NCBI RefSeq assembly: GCF_000502955.1
Contig: NZ_AYWO01000008.1
Span: forward strand, 135,569 to 173,484
Source of the DNA: Mesorhizobium sp. LNHC252B00
GTDB lineage: Bacteria; Pseudomonadota; Alphaproteobacteria; Rhizobiales; Rhizobiaceae
DNA length: 37,916 bases
Reading direction: 5' to 3'
In this document: piece by piece, positions 25,030-36,112 of the stretch
How positions within the stretch are numbered: the stretch's first letter is position 1
How the letters are laid out: each line of letters begins with the position of its first letter
The notes under the pieces: model-generated
What the model saw: the letters and a program-made list of their open reading frames with translations, nothing else
The model's database searches: none
What the model was told of the DNA's origin: nothing
Program-made: the position numbers and the translations under genes

Positions 25030-25617
25030 TTATTTGTCGGCGGCGATGCGCACTTTGATCATCCGGTCAGGATCGGTGACCGTGCCATTGTCCGCTTCGT
25101 CGCCCTTCTTGATGTTGTCCACCAGCTCCATGCCGCTGACGACATTGCCGACGATGGTGTACTGGCCATCAAGTGGCGGCGCCGGTGCGAACATGATGAA
25201 GAACTGCGAATTGGCGGAGTTGGGGTCCTGCGAGCGGGCCATGCCGACCACGCCGCGTTTGAAGCGTTCGGTCTGCGAGAATTCAGCCGGCAGATCGGCC
25301 AGATCGGAACCGCCGGTGCCGACGGCCTCGGCGCTGAAACCCTTCGTCATGTTGCCGAACTTGACGTCGCCGGTCTGCGCCATGAAACCATCGATGACGC
25401 GGTGGAAGGCGACGTTGTCATAGGCGCCCTGGCGCACCAGCGTCTTGATTTGGGCAACGTTCTTGGGTGCGAGGTCGGGCCGAAGAGCAACGGTCACATC
25501 GCCGTCCTTCAGCGTGATGATCATGGTGTTTTCCGGGTCGGCGGCGAAAGCCGAGACCGATGCGGTCACGAGGCCGGCAAACACGACGAGGAACGAGGCG
25601 AGCTTCTTCAGCTGCAT
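25030..25617 (-). CDS. periplasmic peptidyl-prolyl cis-trans isomerase (cyclophilin)
   Basis: A 195-residue cyclophilin with a signal peptide (MQLKKLASFLVVFAGLVTAS, cleavage near SAFA|ADPE). The catalytic core NVAFHRVIDGFMAQTGD and GVVGMARSQDPNSANSQFF is intact. It is the exported twin of the next gene; the tandem pair evidently arose by duplication and split between periplasm and cytoplasm. Both share the FKNSAN-type loop and a FGN[MS]TK insertion. It lies 17 bases downstream of coaD. Confidence 0.94.
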   Translation of the reverse strand: MQLKKLASFLVVFAGLVTASVSAFAADPENTMIITLKDGDVTVALRPDLAPKNVAQIKTLVRQGAYDNVAFHRVIDGFMAQTGDVKFGNMTKGFSAEAVGTGGSDLADLPAEFSQTERFKRGVVGMARSQDPNSANSQFFIMFAPAPPLDGQYTIVGNVVSGMELVDNIKKGDEADNGTVTDPDRMIKVRIAADK

Positions 25618-25634
25618 GGTTTTCTCCGAGAAAC

Positions 25635-26135
25635 TTATTTTGCGAATTTGGCGGTGAGCGCACCGGCAACCGCCGCCGGCACGAAGGGGCGAATGTCGCC
25701 TCCCATCGAGGCAATCTGGCGGACAAGTGTGGCGGTAATGGTGCGCACGGAGGGGCTGGCGGGCAGAAAAACCGTCTGCAGTTGAGGCGCCATGGTCTCG
25801 TTCATGCCGGCCATCTGCATCTCGTAGTCGAGGTCGGTACCGTCGCGAAGGCCGCGGATCATGATCGACGCGCCCTGCTTCCTGGCAGCGTCGATGACCA
25901 GACCGTCGAAGGCGACGACCTTGATGCGGGTGCTGTCGCGGCCGAATTCCGCTTTCGTCGCCGTCTCGATCAGCTTCACCCGTTCCTCGAAGGAAAACAG
26001 CGGCTGCTTGCCCGGATGAATGCCGATCGCCGCATAAACGACATCGGCCACGGCCAGCGACGCCTTCAGCACGTCGAGATGGCCATTGGTCAGCGGGTCG
26101 AAAGAGCCGGCATAGAGGGCGATGCGTTCAGTCAT
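25635..26135 (-). CDS. coaD: phosphopantetheine adenylyltransferase
   Basis: A 166-residue nucleotidyltransferase, penultimate step of coenzyme A synthesis: 4'-phosphopantetheine plus ATP to dephospho-CoA. The (T/H)xGH motif is TNGH in [37 protein letters not shown] is the phosphopantetheine-binding block; [12 protein letters not shown] aligns with the ATP-binding C-terminal motif. It heads the coaD-ppi-ppi-DMT-queA-X-tgt run; an intergenic repeat and a long hairpin lie upstream. Confidence 0.97.
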   Translation of the reverse strand: MTERIALYAGSFDPLTNGHLDVLKASLAVADVVYAAIGIHPGKQPLFSFEERVKLIETATKAEFGRDSTRIKVVAFDGLVIDAARKQGASIMIRGLRDGTDLDYEMQMAGMNETMAPQLQTVFLPASPSVRTITATLVRQIASMGGDIRPFVPAAVAGALTAKFAK

Positions 26136-26151
26136 GGCTGGTGCTTCTAAT

Positions 26152-26255
26152 GCATGATCCCAAAAAGTGGAAACCGGTTTTTGGAAAAGATCATGCTCAA
26201 ATGAAAGCTAGAGCCTGTTCCATCTTCCGTCCATCAAGATGGAACAGGCTCTAGC
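26152..26255. repeat. composite intergenic repeat: palindromic element plus 20-bp perfect hairpin
   Basis: GCATGATC (26152-26159) and GATCATGC (26189-26196) flank the family core AAAGTGG...CCGGTTTTTGG. Immediately after, GCTAGAGCCTGTTCCATCTT (26207-26226) is perfectly inverted at 26236-26255 around a 9-base loop. It lies upstream of coaD on its strand. The two parts look like a mosaic of repeat modules, as in rhizobial RIME-type elements (recollection). Confidence 0.8.
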
Positions 26256-26433
26256 GAGCCTCTCTCGCAAAGGCAAATCCGATTGGCGCGCCGGCCGTGA
26301 ACCTTTTCCGGCACATGGACGACAGATGAACACGCTGATCACGGAGCCTTCACGCAGCGTTCACTAGGTTGCGCCTTAATAAGATGAAACCAAAATCCCA
26401 CCTATCCGTTGTAAGGCGCAGGAGAACACGCAC

Positions 26434-26586
26434 ATGCTGATCTACATGCTCGCCATCGCAATGACCGTCGCCATGCTGATCGCCACCCTACTTGGGCTGC
26501 ATCATGAGGCACAACGCGTCCGCGTCAAGGCTAACACCAAACGCTTCGAAGGCTTCGGCCCCCGCAAGCCGTATCGTCACCACTAA
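26434..26586 (+). CDS. 50-residue single-span membrane peptide
   Basis: ATG at 26434 with AGGAG about 9 bases upstream; stop TAA at 26584. Residues 1-22 (MLIYMLAIAMTVAMLIATLL) form one membrane helix. The remainder is basic (RVRVKANTKRFEGFGPRKPYRHH) and should face the cytoplasm by the positive-inside rule. I do not recognise a family. A 9-bp GC-rich hairpin follows the stop. The good ribosome site, topology and hairpin make it a likely real gene; function unknown. Confidence 0.6.
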   Translation: MLIYMLAIAMTVAMLIATLLGLHHEAQRVRVKANTKRFEGFGPRKPYRHH

Positions 26587-26606
26587 GTCGGTCCAGACTT
26601 GCTGCC

Positions 26607-26628
26607 ACGCCGGCCGATGGGCCGGCGT
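26607..26628 (+). terminator. GC-rich hairpin after the small membrane peptide gene
   Basis: ACGCCGGCC, loop GATG, GGCCGGCGT, followed by TGCTATG. The T tract is weak, so termination efficiency is doubtful. It also lies about 34 bases past the gyrA stop on the other strand and may serve both. Confidence 0.5.
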
Positions 26629-26661
26629 TGCTATGTCAAAATCGAACTCTGGATGCCGTGC

Positions 26662-29460
<2,799 letters not shown>

Positions 29461-29723
29461 ATCGGATCACAATCTAATCAGGAATCACTCGGTGCTTATA
29501 TAGGAAGCAAGGCCGAAACTCCAACATGTCAGGCACTTTTCCAGTGTCATTTTTGGTGGTAATTTCAAAAGGATACCACTGATTGCGACGATATGGCCAA
29601 GGCGGTTTCTCCACCACCGAGGCAAAAGCCCGCAATCGACCGTTTTCCCTGAGCGAAAGCCACGAGCGCGATGAATTGGACCCGTGGCTGCCTTTGCGAG
29701 CACTGAGCGGGTGGGCGCGGATT

Positions 29724-30578
29724 TCACGAGACCGGAGCGACCCGGATGTCGCGAAATGCACCACGGCAGGCGCGATACTGACCGGGCGTTTCGCCCATGA
29801 TACGCCGAAACCGGCGGTTGAACGTCGACAGATCGTTGAAGCCGGCCTCGAAGGCGATCGCCGAGACCGCATCATCCGACATGCGCAGCCGCATCGCTGC
29901 TCTGTGCAGCCGGGTCTTGAGCAGGAACTGATAGGGCGTCATGCCCGCGACCTGCCGGAAGACACGCAGGAAATGATAGGGGCTGGTCGCGGTCTCATCG
30001 GCAAGCGCTGCAAGCGAGACCGGCCCGTCGGCATCGAGTTCGATCCGCCGCACCGCCTCGGCAACCCGTTTCTGATCGCGGCGACTTGGCGTGCGCCTGA
30101 CAGGCGTCGGCCCATAGACTTTTGCCACGGCGGCACCGGCAATGCGCAGCCCGAGTTCCTCGAAGGCGTCGATGTCGGCCATCTCGCGTGCGGTTTCCGC
30201 CTCGGCGAGCAAGGGCGCCAAGATCGGCAAAGGTGGCAGGCGGGGCGCCTCGAAGGCCAGCTTCCTGGCGCCCGGCACGCCGGCCACGATCCGTTCCATA
30301 TAGACCGGTCCGAAATGGAACGAGAGGCAACGATCGCCGCTGCCGAGCTCGTGCCCGCATTCGTAGCACGTGCCGGGATTGCCGAGCAGGAGCGCGCCGG
30401 GCGCCAGCATCGCCGTGCCTTGTTGGGCGCGATAGCGAAACGTGCCGCTGGTGACCGCGGCGACACAGAAATCCCGATGTGCTTCCTCGAACGGCCTATC
30501 ACCAGCGCTGGCCGTGCAAATCACATCCGATACCTGCCAGCTAGGTCCGGATGCGAGTGAGCGTGTGGTCGCTGTCAT
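29724..30578 (-). CDS. AraC-family transcriptional regulator
   Basis: A 284-residue regulator. The C-terminal 100 residues contain the two AraC helix-turn-helix units: LAALADETATSPYHFLRVFR and AVSAIAFEAGFNDLSTFNRRF. The N-terminal cupin-like part has a Cys-containing stretch (NPGTCYECGHELGSGDRC) with three Cys and two His that might bind a metal. It diverges from the gene at 30663 with an 84-base shared promoter region, the usual layout for a regulator and its target. The effector is unknown. Confidence 0.9.
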   Translation of the reverse strand: MTATTRSLASGPSWQVSDVICTASAGDRPFEEAHRDFCVAAVTSGTFRYRAQQGTAMLAPGALLLGNPGTCYECGHELGSGDRCLSFHFGPVYMERIVAGVPGARKLAFEAPRLPPLPILAPLLAEAETAREMADIDAFEELGLRIAGAAVAKVYGPTPVRRTPSRRDQKRVAEAVRRIELDADGPVSLAALADETATSPYHFLRVFRQVAGMTPYQFLLKTRLHRAAMRLRMSDDAVSAIAFEAGFNDLSTFNRRFRRIMGETPGQYRACRGAFRDIRVAPVS

Positions 30579-30662
30579 GACCGAAATATAGCAATTTTTC
30601 CCAAGCCCAGAACCCCGTCACCGCCTACTCCTGCGGTCTCCTGACAAGAAGAGACCGGAGCC

Positions 30663-31193
30663 ATGTTCGACCAATCCTCGTTTGCCGAAGCCTTGCACAG
30701 TCCCGGACCAGCAGAAGGGCTTGCCGAAAAACTGAACCTTTACGGCCGCTTCGTCGGCGCCTGGATGTTCGATGCCTCGCGCCATCTTGATGACGGCACG
30801 GTGCTGACCGGGCGCGGCGAGGTGCACTTCGGCTGGGTCCTGGAAGGCCGCGCGATTCAGGATGTCTGGATCCTGCCCGCGCGTGATGCCGGTCCCTCGC
30901 CGTCGCTCGGCAAATGGACGTTCTATGGCACGACGTTGCGCCTGTACGACCCGACTGCCGACGCCTGGCACATTTTCTGGAGCGACCCGCGCAACCAGTA
31001 TTATAGCCGCCAGCTCGGCCACGCCGAGGGCGATACGATCGTGCAAGTGGGCGATGATGGCACCGGATCCTCTGTGCGCTGGAGCTTTTCGCGGATCACC
31101 GAAGACAGCTTCCGCTGGCTTGGCGAGCGCTCGCACGACAATGGCGCGACATGGCGGCTGGAAGTCGAGTTCCTGGCGCACCGAATGGAATGA
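30663..31193 (+). CDS. uncharacterised protein, probable target of the divergent AraC regulator
   Basis: A 176-residue soluble protein with no signal peptide. It reads like an antiparallel beta-barrel of the calycin or DUF1579 kind: GRFVGAWMFDASRHLDDGT, GEVHFGWVLEGRAIQDVWIL, YGTTLRLYDPTADAWHIFWS, DSFRWLGERSHDNGATWRLE. The last motif, with Trp, Arg and Asp-Asn-Gly, is common in proteins annotated only as hypothetical. A small-molecule binding role is plausible from the fold guess; no catalytic residues can be named. GGAG sits just before the ATG. Confidence 0.75.
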   Translation: MFDQSSFAEALHSPGPAEGLAEKLNLYGRFVGAWMFDASRHLDDGTVLTGRGEVHFGWVLEGRAIQDVWILPARDAGPSPSLGKWTFYGTTLRLYDPTADAWHIFWSDPRNQYYSRQLGHAEGDTIVQVGDDGTGSSVRWSFSRITEDSFRWLGERSHDNGATWRLEVEFLAHRME

Positions 31194-31340
31194 AAGCGTC
31201 GCGATCGTTCACGCCCCCTCTGTCCCGCCGGCATCGAAGTTCTTGATACGCGAACGACCTTTTCGCTGACGGTTCCCACCGACCGGGCTTTGCTCTACCA
31301 CTGTCATGGTGCGGGCATGGCCCGGCGGGAGGGGTCAGAA

Positions 31341-31970
31341 ATGCCGAATTTCGACAGTCTGTTCAACGCCTTCGTGACCATTCTCGTGACCATCGATCCG
31401 CCTGGACTGGCACCGCTGTTCCTCGCCGTGACACGCGGCATGAACCGCGAGGAGCGCCAGCAGGTTTCCGTCCGCGCCTCGATCATCGGCTTCTTGGTGA
31501 TGGCGCTGTTTGCGGTTGCCGGCGCCTCCATCCTGTCGGTGTTCGGCATCACGCTGCCGGCCTTCCGGGTCGCCGGCGGTTTTCTGCTGTTCTTCATCGC
31601 TTTCGAAATGGTGTTCGAGCGACGGCAGGACCGCAAGGAGAAGATCGGCGACGTCGCCATCACCAAGGACATGATCCACAACATCGCCGCCTTCCCGCTG
31701 GCGATCCCGTTGATCGCCGGCCCAGGCGCGATTTCAGCGACCGTGCTGCTCTCCGGTTCCTTTCAGGGATTTGCCGCGCAGGCTGCCCTGGTCGGCATAA
31801 TCTTCGTCTGCCTCGCCATCACCTACCTTGTGTTCGTGCTGTCGGAGCGCATCGACCGCATCCTCGGCCAGACCGGGCGTTCGATCCTCACCCGCCTGCT
31901 TGGCGTCATCCTGGCGGCGCTTGCCGTCCAGTTCGTCGCCGACGGCATCAAGGCGTTGATGGCTGGCTGA
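31341..31970 (+). CDS. MarC-family integral membrane protein (UPF0056)
   Basis: A 209-residue protein with six predicted membrane helices. FVTILVTIDPPGLAPLFLAVT near the N-terminus and the second-half repeat FPLAIPLIAGPGAISATVLLS carry the conserved Pro-Gly/Asp motifs of the MarC/SNARE-like family. Despite the name it is not established as a multiple-antibiotic-resistance factor, and the transport function is unknown. Start at ATG 31341 (MPNFDSL), which has GGAGGGG about 7 bases upstream; an earlier in-frame ATG adds unconserved residues. It converges on the OsmC-family gene. Confidence 0.92.
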   Translation: MPNFDSLFNAFVTILVTIDPPGLAPLFLAVTRGMNREERQQVSVRASIIGFLVMALFAVAGASILSVFGITLPAFRVAGGFLLFFIAFEMVFERRQDRKEKIGDVAITKDMIHNIAAFPLAIPLIAGPGAISATVLLSGSFQGFAAQAALVGIIFVCLAITYLVFVLSERIDRILGQTGRSILTRLLGVILAALAVQFVADGIKALMAG

Positions 31971-31987
31971 GCGGCGTCCCTGCTTCC

Positions 31988-32419
31988 CTACTGCCTACTC
32001 ACGCCCGTATCGATCACTTCGAAGTCGTGTGTGATCGTAGCGGTCTTGGCCAACATAGCGGAGGCCGAGCAGTATTTCTCGATCGAAAGATCGATCGCCC
32101 GCTTGACCTTGTCGGTGGAAAGAGCCCGACCCTTGACCACGAAATGCATATGGATGCGGGTGAAAACCCTGGGCTCGGTTTCGGCTCGGTCGGCGTCAAG
32201 TTCCACGATGCAATCCTCGACCGCTTCCCGGCCCTTCTCGAGAATATGGACGACATCATAGGCCGAACAGCCGCCGGTCCCGATCAGCACCAGTTCCATC
32301 GGGCTCGGGCCCGGCGTCCTGCCTTCCGGCCCGGGCGCGGTTCCGAGTACGACCTTGTGGCCGCTACCGGACTCGCCGACGAAGGTACGCTCCTCGACCC
32401 ATTTTACGCGTGCTTTCAC
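31988..32419 (-). CDS. OsmC-family peroxiredoxin-like protein
   Basis: A 143-residue OsmC/YhfA-type protein. The two reactive Cys are in LIGTGGCSAYDVVHIL and VEDCIVELDADRAE, placed as in OsmC/Ohr proteins, which reduce organic hydroperoxides at the dimer interface. The substrate-specific Arg/Glu pattern of Ohr is not clear, so the YhfA-like branch is more likely. I use the GTG at 32419 (VKARVKWVEE) because GGAAGGA lies about 8 bases upstream; the frame is open a further 12 codons. Confidence 0.88.
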   Translation of the reverse strand: MKARVKWVEERTFVGESGSGHKVVLGTAPGPEGRTPGPSPMELVLIGTGGCSAYDVVHILEKGREAVEDCIVELDADRAETEPRVFTRIHMHFVVKGRALSTDKVKRAIDLSIEKYCSASAMLAKTATITHDFEVIDTGVSRQ

Positions 32420-32468
32420 CTGACATTTCCTTCCACTCGAGTTCGTCCGCCTCAAGAATTAAATCGGA

Positions 32469-32874
32469 TCACGGGCCGGCTCGCGCGACGCCAAAGACGA
32501 CGTCGTGCATGACCCTGCCCGGCAACTGGGTGAAGATGCCGGCGCCAATCAACGCGAAGACGTAAAGCGAAATCATGACCTTGCGATGCTTGGCGACGCG
32601 CTGATTATGGCACGGCCAGCGGCACGGTGACCAGCACCAGGATCGACAGGAAATGGATAGGACCGAAAGGGCCGATGAGGCGGATCTGATGAATCCAGAA
32701 ACTCGAGACCGCGATGACCAGCATCAGCGCGGCCCAGACATAGCCCGCGATGCGGTGGCGCGGGGTTCCCTTCGGCAGCATCAGCTGCGTGGCCCCTATC
32801 GCCAATGCGGCGAAGGCCGCAAAGGCATGCCAGGGTATAGGAGATGGCGCGGCAAGCAGCGGGTCCAGCGACAT
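32469..32874 (-). pseudogene. DUF2306-like membrane protein gene broken by a frameshift
   Basis: The first 89 codons (MSLDPLLAAPSPIPWHAFAA onward) give three membrane helices with the family's KGTPRHRIAGYVWA and RLIGPFGPIHFLSI motifs, then stop at TAA 32607-32605. In the next frame the protein continues without a gap: NQRVAKHRKVMISLYVFALI, then GAGIFTQLPGRVMHD, ending at TGA 32471-32469. This is exactly the missing last helix of the family. One inserted base, or two lost, near 32608-32614 explains it. It could be a true mutation or a base-call error. Confidence 0.85.
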
Positions 32875-32916
32875 TGCCTCTCTCCGTTGGTTGCTCTCTT
32901 TACGATCGATTTGTCG

Positions 32917-33438
32917 TCAGAACGGGATTTCGTCATCCAGTTCGCGCGACGAACCGCCACCGCCGCCGCTCTTGGCACCGCCGCCGCCGCGATTGAAGCC
33001 TTCGCTCGGGCTGGACTGGCCGAAATCGGAACCACGGCTGCTGCCACCACCGGCATAGCCGCTGACCTGTCCGCCCTCACCCTGCCCGCGTGCGTCGAGC
33101 ATCTGCAGCTCACCACGGAACTTCTGTAGCACGACTTCCGTCGTGTACTTGTCGGCGCCGGTCTGGTCCTGCCATTTGCGCGTCTGCAGCTGGCCCTCGA
33201 CGTAAACCTTCATGCCCTTCTTCAGATACTGCTCCGCCACCTTGGCGATGCCCTCATTGAAGATGACGACGTTGTGCCACTCGGTTTTTTCCTTGCGCTC
33301 GCCGGAATTCTTGTCGCGCCAGCTTTCCGACGTCGCGATGCGGATGTTGACGACCGGTTCGCCAGAATTCAGCCGGCGGATTTCAGGGTCAGCACCGAGA
33401 TTGCCGACCAGAATGACCTTATTGACGCTACCCGCCAT
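32917..33438 (-). CDS. ssb: single-stranded DNA-binding protein
   Basis: A 173-residue SSB. The OB-fold ([20 protein letters not shown] to about residue 110, with [20 protein letters not shown] and [13 protein letters not shown]) is complete. A Gly/Ser-rich linker follows, and the acidic tip DDEIPF that recruits repair and replication proteins ends the chain. It coats single-stranded DNA as a tetramer. The start at ATG 33438 has GGAG 8-9 bases upstream. A LexA box 100 bases upstream predicts SOS induction. Confidence 0.97.
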   Translation of the reverse strand: MAGSVNKVILVGNLGADPEIRRLNSGEPVVNIRIATSESWRDKNSGERKEKTEWHNVVIFNEGIAKVAEQYLKKGMKVYVEGQLQTRKWQDQTGADKYTTEVVLQKFRGELQMLDARGQGEGGQVSGYAGGGSSRGSDFGQSSPSEGFNRGGGGAKSGGGGGSSRELDDEIPF

Positions 33439-33537
33439 GATATTTCTCCGCTCATCCGAAACCAATTTTTGTCGCAGCACCTTACAGGCTGCCGACGTCA
33501 GCCGCCTGCTAAGGCTGGCTTTTCCCACAACGTTTTT

Positions 33538-33552
33538 GTTCTCTTTTCGTTC
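33538..33552. promoter_or_regulatory. LexA box upstream of ssb
   Basis: GTTC-TCTTTTC-GTTC fits the alphaproteobacterial LexA operator GTTC-N7-GTTC exactly. It lies about 100 bases upstream of ssb, where its promoter should be. Confidence 0.85.
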
Positions 33553-33648
33553 TATGGTACGTACGACGTTCTGTCAATGTTTGTCAGCAAGACGTAATGT
33601 CCCGGTCCGAGATTTTCCACGAAATCGGGAATGGATCGGGACGATCAA

Positions 33649-34038
33649 ATGAAATTCGTGGCACATGAGGACCAGCAGCGCGAGCAATGGCGAGCAGGTG
33701 TGGAATCGCGTATGCATGTCTCAGCCAGCAACGGTGCATCGCAACTTTGCATATCCGAACAATGGGTCGAACCCACGGTCGGTGCCCCAACGCACTGGCA
33801 TCCCGTGGAGGAAGTGCTGACCGTCATCGCCGGCAGGGCCGAGATGTGGATCGACGATGAGCACCGCGTCCTGACACCGGGCCAGTCTTTGGTTGTTCCC
33901 GCAAACAGGAAACATGGGTTCAAGAACGTCGGCACCGGAACGCTTCATATTCACGCCGTGCTCGCATCGCCGATCTTCGAGGCGACGTTTGATGGGCCTG
34001 TTGGGGCAGTGAGGCGCTGGCTTCCGGCAGTCTCGTGA
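33649..34038 (+). CDS. cupin-domain protein
   Basis: About 129 residues forming a single cupin barrel. Motif 1 is PTHWHPVEEVLTVIAGRAEMW (HxH with a following Glu), motif 2 is PGQSLVVPANRKHGFKNVG, giving the usual three-His-one-Glu metal site. It has no signal peptide. Single-domain cupins bind metal and act as dioxygenases, isomerases or sensors; the function is not inferable here. ATG 33649 has GGGA about 7 bases upstream; ATG 33631 is an alternative adding six residues. It lies between ssb and arsR. Confidence 0.85.
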   Translation: MKFVAHEDQQREQWRAGVESRMHVSASNGASQLCISEQWVEPTVGAPTHWHPVEEVLTVIAGRAEMWIDDEHRVLTPGQSLVVPANRKHGFKNVGTGTLHIHAVLASPIFEATFDGPVGAVRRWLPAVS

Positions 34039-34058
34039 AAACAGCACTTGCCAAATCA

Positions 34059-34074
34059 ATAAGTGTAGACTTAT
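34059..34074. promoter_or_regulatory. palindromic operator candidate of the arsR-SRPBCC operon
   Basis: ATAAGT-GTAG-ACTTAT is a perfect 6-bp inverted repeat ending 9 bases before the arsR ATG at 34084. Its size and position fit an ArsR-family operator controlling its own operon. No ribosome site separates it from the start, so the message may be nearly leaderless. Confidence 0.6.
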
Positions 34075-34083
34075 GCTTTGGCC

Positions 34084-34398
34084 ATGATCGAAGCAGAGAT
34101 TTTCCGGGCCCTGGCCGACCCGACGCGCCGAGCCGTCTTTGAGCGGCTCGCCTCTGGCGAAATGACGGTATCGGAATTGCGCACCGGCATGACGGTGTCG
34201 CAACCGGCGGTATCGCAGCATCTGGCGGTGCTGCGCGGCGCCGGCCTGGTGGTCGAGCGCCGCGCCGGCCGCAACGCCTATTACCGCGCCGACCCGCAAG
34301 GGCTCGCCCCCTTGCTCTCCTGGATCGAACGCTACCGGACCTTCTGGCCGGAACGCATCGAAAGACTGAAGGCGGTTTTGAAGGACATGGACCAATGA
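34084..34398 (+). CDS. ArsR-family regulator of the SRPBCC-linked type
   Basis: A 104-residue winged-helix repressor: IFRALADPTRRAVFERLASG, then TVSELRTGMTVSQPAVSQHLAVLRGAGLV as recognition helix, then the wing ERRAGRNAYYRADPQGLAPL. There are no metal-binding Cys pairs (CxC), so it belongs to the non-metal group that is paired with START/AHSA1 proteins. Start at ATG 34084; TTG 34078 is an alternative. Its stop overlaps the start of the SRPBCC gene (ATGA). Confidence 0.92.
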   Translation: MIEAEIFRALADPTRRAVFERLASGEMTVSELRTGMTVSQPAVSQHLAVLRGAGLVVERRAGRNAYYRADPQGLAPLLSWIERYRTFWPERIERLKAVLKDMDQ

Positions 34399-34901
34399 AA
34401 AACGTTCGATCGATGAAGGCCGATAGCCATCGCGAGATCTCTCCCGATGCGATCGAATTCGAGTATGACCTTGCCGAGCCGCCGGAAAAGGTATGGCGGG
34501 CTCTGACCGTGCCGGAGTTGCTCGCCGCCTGGATGATGCCGAACGACATCAGGCCGCAGACCGGCAATCGTTTTGCCTTCGCCGGGCCGGACGCAGCGAT
34601 CGAATGCGATATTCTCGACGCCGAGCCGGAGAAGCTGCTGCGCTATTCCTGGCGGGAGCAGCCAGGCGACGCCGCGCGACAGGATAGCCTCGACAGCGCA
34701 TTGGACAGCATTGTCACCTTCACACTTGCCCCTACAGTTTCCGGCGGCACCCATCTGCGCATTGTCCATGACGGCTTCGCCCGCAAGGCAATGCCCGCGG
34801 TCGCCATGGCGGGCGCCAACTGCCGGCTTTCACTCGACGCAACCGATTCACGCAAGCCAATCGCCGCAAACACGCCTCGCCTCTTGTTGCGTGCAGCCTG
34901 A
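34395..34901 (+). CDS. SRPBCC (AHSA1/START-like) domain protein
   Basis: A 168-residue helix-grip protein: [41 protein letters not shown], then [22 protein letters not shown] strands and the final long helix region. Such proteins bind hydrophobic ligands in a cavity and are typically cotranscribed with an ArsR partner, here with a 4-base overlap. The C-terminal 30 residues ([20 protein letters not shown]) are less typical. The clpP start lies 22 bases further on, so the three genes may form one operon. Confidence 0.87.
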   Translation: MKNVRSMKADSHREISPDAIEFEYDLAEPPEKVWRALTVPELLAAWMMPNDIRPQTGNRFAFAGPDAAIECDILDAEPEKLLRYSWREQPGDAARQDSLDSALDSIVTFTLAPTVSGGTHLRIVHDGFARKAMPAVAMAGANCRLSLDATDSRKPIAANTPRLLLRAA

Positions 34902-34923
34902 ACAGGACAATGGAGAGAAGATC

Positions 34924-35529
34924 ATGAGCGGTGTTGCCAGTCTGGTGCCGATGGTCATCGAGCAATCGAGCCGCGGCGAACGCGCCTTCGACATCTTTTC
35001 GCGGCTGTTGCGCGAACGCATTGTCTTCATCAATGGCGAGATCAACGACGACATCTCTGCGCTGGTCTGCGCACAGTTGCTGTCGCTGGAATCGGACAAT
35101 CCCGACAAGGAGATCTCGCTCTATATCAACTCGCCGGGCGGCGTGGTGACCAGCGGCTTCGCCATCTACGACACGATGCAATACATCAGTTGCCCGGTCT
35201 CGACCGTGTGCATGGGCTTTGCCGCCTCGATGGCCTCGTTCCTGCTGATGGCAGGAACGGCCGGGCGTCGTATCTCACTGCCGAACGCCACCATCCTGCT
35301 GCATCAGCCGCTTGGCGGCTTCCAGGGTCAGGCCTCCGACATCCAGCGCCATGCCGAGCGCATCGTCCAGACGAAACGGCACATGGCCGAACTCTATGCG
35401 CAGCATTGCGGCCGCACCTATGAAGAGGTCGAACGCACGCTGGACCGCGACCACTTCATGACCGCCCGCGAGGCCCGGGCCTGGGGCATCGTCGACCATG
35501 TCTTCGACACGCGAAAAAAGGCGGCATAA
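34924..35529 (+). CDS. clpP: ATP-dependent Clp protease proteolytic subunit (clpP paralogue)
   Basis: A 201-residue serine protease that forms the tetradecameric degradation chamber used with ClpA/ClpX. The catalytic triad is Ser102 (GFAASMAS), His127 (LLHQPLGG) and Asp176 (DRDHF), with family spacing. The oxyanion SPGGVVTSG block is present. It has no clpX neighbour and [11 protein letters not shown] differs from the usual MGQAASMG, which suggests a secondary paralogue rather than the housekeeping copy. GGAGAGAAG lies before the ATG. Its position behind arsR-SRPBCC may place it under that regulator. Confidence 0.94.
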   Translation: MSGVASLVPMVIEQSSRGERAFDIFSRLLRERIVFINGEINDDISALVCAQLLSLESDNPDKEISLYINSPGGVVTSGFAIYDTMQYISCPVSTVCMGFAASMASFLLMAGTAGRRISLPNATILLHQPLGGFQGQASDIQRHAERIVQTKRHMAELYAQHCGRTYEEVERTLDRDHFMTAREARAWGIVDHVFDTRKKAA

Positions 35530-35559
35530 AAGTGGGCCGGATCGCATTCCCGCCGGCGC

Positions 35560-35632
35560 TCAAGTTGTCGCCCAAAGTGGCCCGGTTTTGGGAGAATGAC
35601 ATGCATAAAGACAAAGGGCTAAAACGCGTCGC
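35560..35632. repeat. degenerate copy of the intergenic repeat family
   Basis: GCCCAAAGTGGCCCGGTTTT, then GGGAGAATGACATGC, ATAAAGACAAAGGGCTAAAACGCG: the same module order (AAAGTGG, CCGGTTTT, CATGC, AAGGGCTAA) as the copy at 26152-26210, with the arms eroded. It fills most of the 190-base space between clpP and the next gene. Confidence 0.6.
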
Positions 35633-35719
35633 CTGAATCCGTTCTCGAAACACGACACGCTTTGGAAGATTGACGATGTCGGTCTGGTCCCGTCGACGGC
35701 ATGCCACTATCATCCTGGG

Positions 35720-36016
35720 ATGATCGACACTCATCCGCCCAGAACATTGCACCGTGTGATCGCCATTGTAGCGCTCGCGTGTCTCTCGAGCGGGTCGGCG
35801 TTCGCAGACGATAGTTCGGCGCAGGGGCAAAAAAGGGCCCTGCCCGGCGTGGCCGGCGATTATCGCATCGCCAAACCGGCTCCCGAGCCCGAACCCGACG
35901 ACGCATTTCCCGGCAACGGCAACGGCCAGTTCAAGATCGGTGACACGGATGTCAGGATTTCAGGCAGCATCACCGTCGATGTCGGAGCCGGCTCAATCCG
36001 GCAGCCGCGCCACTGA
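35720..36016 (+). CDS. small exported protein of unknown function
   Basis: A 98-residue protein. A signal peptide is likely (VIAIVALACLSSGSAFA|DD, residues 13-29). A Pro/Glu linker (KPAPEPEPDD) and a C-terminal beta segment FKIGDTDVRISGSITVDVGAG follow. The latter resembles the first strand pair of rhizobial outer-membrane or porin-like proteins, but it is too short to form a barrel. No clear ribosome site is seen. A strong terminator 57 bases after the stop supports a real transcript. Confidence 0.6.
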   Translation: MIDTHPPRTLHRVIAIVALACLSSGSAFADDSSAQGQKRALPGVAGDYRIAKPAPEPEPDDAFPGNGNGQFKIGDTDVRISGSITVDVGAGSIRQPRH

Positions 36017-36073
36017 TAGTGGTGCCGGCGTGCCGCGCAGGCATATCGCCAACAAGACAATCCGCACATAAAT

Positions 36074-36112
36074 GGCCCCGCCGTGCTTTGCGCAAACGGA
36101 CGGGGCCTTTTT
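36074..36112 (+). terminator. intrinsic terminator
   Basis: GGCCCCGCCGT pairs with ACGGACGGGGCC (one bulged A) around an 11-base loop, followed by TTTTT. It ends the transcript of the small exported protein. Confidence 0.85.
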
